Shown here piece after piece: positions 6,257 to 7,045 of a stretch of DNA of 7,045 nucleotides; position 1 is the stretch's first letter; the number at the start of each line of letters is the position of its first letter. The stretch is taken from assembly GCA_007118445.1 (NCBI GenBank), contig SKRP01000191.1, forward strand, positions 1 through 7,045, in the 5' to 3' direction. The stretch comes from Natronohydrobacter sp. Lineage in GTDB: Bacteria; Pseudomonadota; Alphaproteobacteria; Rhodobacterales; Rhodobacteraceae. The notes below the pieces were generated by a model. The model had not been told where the DNA came from, did no database searches, and worked only from the letters and a program-made list of their open reading frames with translations. A program made the translations under genes and the position numbers.

Positions 6257-7045
6257 TCAGCCGCATTTCGAATGCCCACAGGCGCGGCAGGTCATACAAC
6301 CCTCGATCATCACCATCTCAAAGGCCCCGCAAGCCGGGCAGGCACGCCCGCGCGGCAGCTCGCCCACCGTCACTTTCTCTGATTCCGGGTCTGTTTTCAG
6401 CCCCAACCCCTCCCCTGCGATGAAACCGATACGAATCAGATGTTGTTCGATAACCCCCCCGATGGCCGCCAGGATCGACGGGATATAGCGCCCCTCGACC
6501 CAGGCCCCGCCGCGCGGATCGAACACCGCTTTCAGCTCTTCGACGACGAAAGACACATCCCCCCCGCGCCGGAACACCGCTGAAATCATCCGCGTCAGCG
6601 CCACAGTCCAGGCGAAATGCTCCATGTTCTTCGAGTTGATGAAAATCTCGAAGGGCCGCCTGTGCCCGTTGATCACAGTGTCATTGATCGTGACATAGAT
6701 CGCATGTTCCGAGCCGGGCCATTTCAGCTTGTAAGTATACCCTTCCAGCGCCGCAGGCCGGTCAAACGGCGTGGACAGATAGACCACATCTGCCCCCTTG
6801 TCGGCCTCGGGCGCGGTCTCGGTCTTTTCCGACACCGAAAGGACCGAGCCCGTCACGTCATTCGGCCGATAGGTGGTGCAGCCCTTGCAGCCCATGTCCC
6901 AGGCCGCCAGATAGACATCCTTGAAATCGTCGAAGCTGATATCCTCGGGGCAGTTGATGGTCTTGGAAATCGAGCTGTCCACCCATTTCTGCGCCGCGGC
7001 CTGCATCCGCACATGATCCATCGGCGCAAGCGTCTGGGCATTGAC
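6257..7045 (-). CDS. nrdJ: Vitamin B12-dependent (class II) ribonucleotide reductase, C-terminal part
   Basis: The last 262 residues of an adenosylcobalamin-dependent ribonucleotide reductase; the 5' part lies beyond 7045 and the frame is open to the edge. The enzyme reduces ribonucleotides to deoxyribonucleotides with a cobalamin-generated radical and needs no oxygen. Visible: the end of the catalytic barrel with SSISKTINCP (24-33 of the fragment) and WDMGCKGCTTYRP (49-61), typical of class II enzymes. After a variable linker (70-100) comes the C-terminal domain, with YKLKWPGSEHAIYVTIND (104-121) and FEIFINSKN (132-140). The tail is cysteine-rich: C236-x2-C239, C250-x2-C253-x2-C256 and C261, ending SKCG. 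It resembles a zinc ribbon plus the mobile cysteines that re-reduce the active site in this family. The stop is TGA 6259-6257. The identity is firm; the assignment of individual cysteines is inferred. Confidence 0.95.
   Translation of the reverse strand, partial: VNAQTLAPMDHVRMQAAAQKWVDSSISKTINCPEDISFDDFKDVYLAAWDMGCKGCTTYRPNDVTGSVLSVSEKTETAPEADKGADVVYLSTPFDRPAALEGYTYKLKWPGSEHAIYVTINDTVINGHRRPFEIFINSKNMEHFAWTVALTRMISAVFRRGGDVSFVVEELKAVFDPRGGAWVEGRYIPSILAAIGGVIEQHLIRIGFIAGEGLGLKTDPESEKVTVGELPRGRACPACGAFEMVMIEGCMTCRACGHSKCG

Overview
The window is GC-rich and densely coded. Every gene I can support lies on the minus strand, so transcription runs from high to low coordinates. Protein style and composition, the adenosylcobalamin-dependent ribonucleotide reductase, and the very long Pst permeases suggest an alphaproteobacterium, probably of the Rhodobacterales. 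That placement rests on recognition of protein style, not on a search.

Layout in order of transcription: the C-terminal 262 residues of a class II ribonucleotide reductase (nrdJ, 7045-6257, 5' end outside the window); a 125-residue protein of unknown function (6134-5757); a 388-base non-coding region with a strong tandem Pho box (core 5496-5479, weaker repeats down to 5457); pstS (5368-4406), the periplasmic phosphate-binding protein; an 87-base gap with a strong hairpin (4388-4356); pstC (4318-1688), an 876-residue permease; and pstA (1675 to the window edge), of which 558 residues are visible. The ATPase gene pstB and the regulators phoU and phoB, usual partners of such an operon, would lie beyond position 1 and are not visible.

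The pst genes form a phosphate-starvation operon. PhoB is expected to bind the Pho box and switch on pstS-pstC-pstA. PstS captures phosphate in the periplasm and delivers it to the PstC/PstA channel. The hairpin after pstS is well placed to keep the binding protein more abundant than the permeases.

The most unusual feature is that both permeases carry large extra-membrane insertions. PstC has about 420 residues between its first transmembrane helix and its permease core, with seven or eight short repeats that look like blades of a beta-propeller. PstA has about 255 extra residues, including a charged, coiled-coil-like stretch. The conserved permease core motifs are present in both proteins, so they are probably functional transporters with an added periplasmic module of unknown role.
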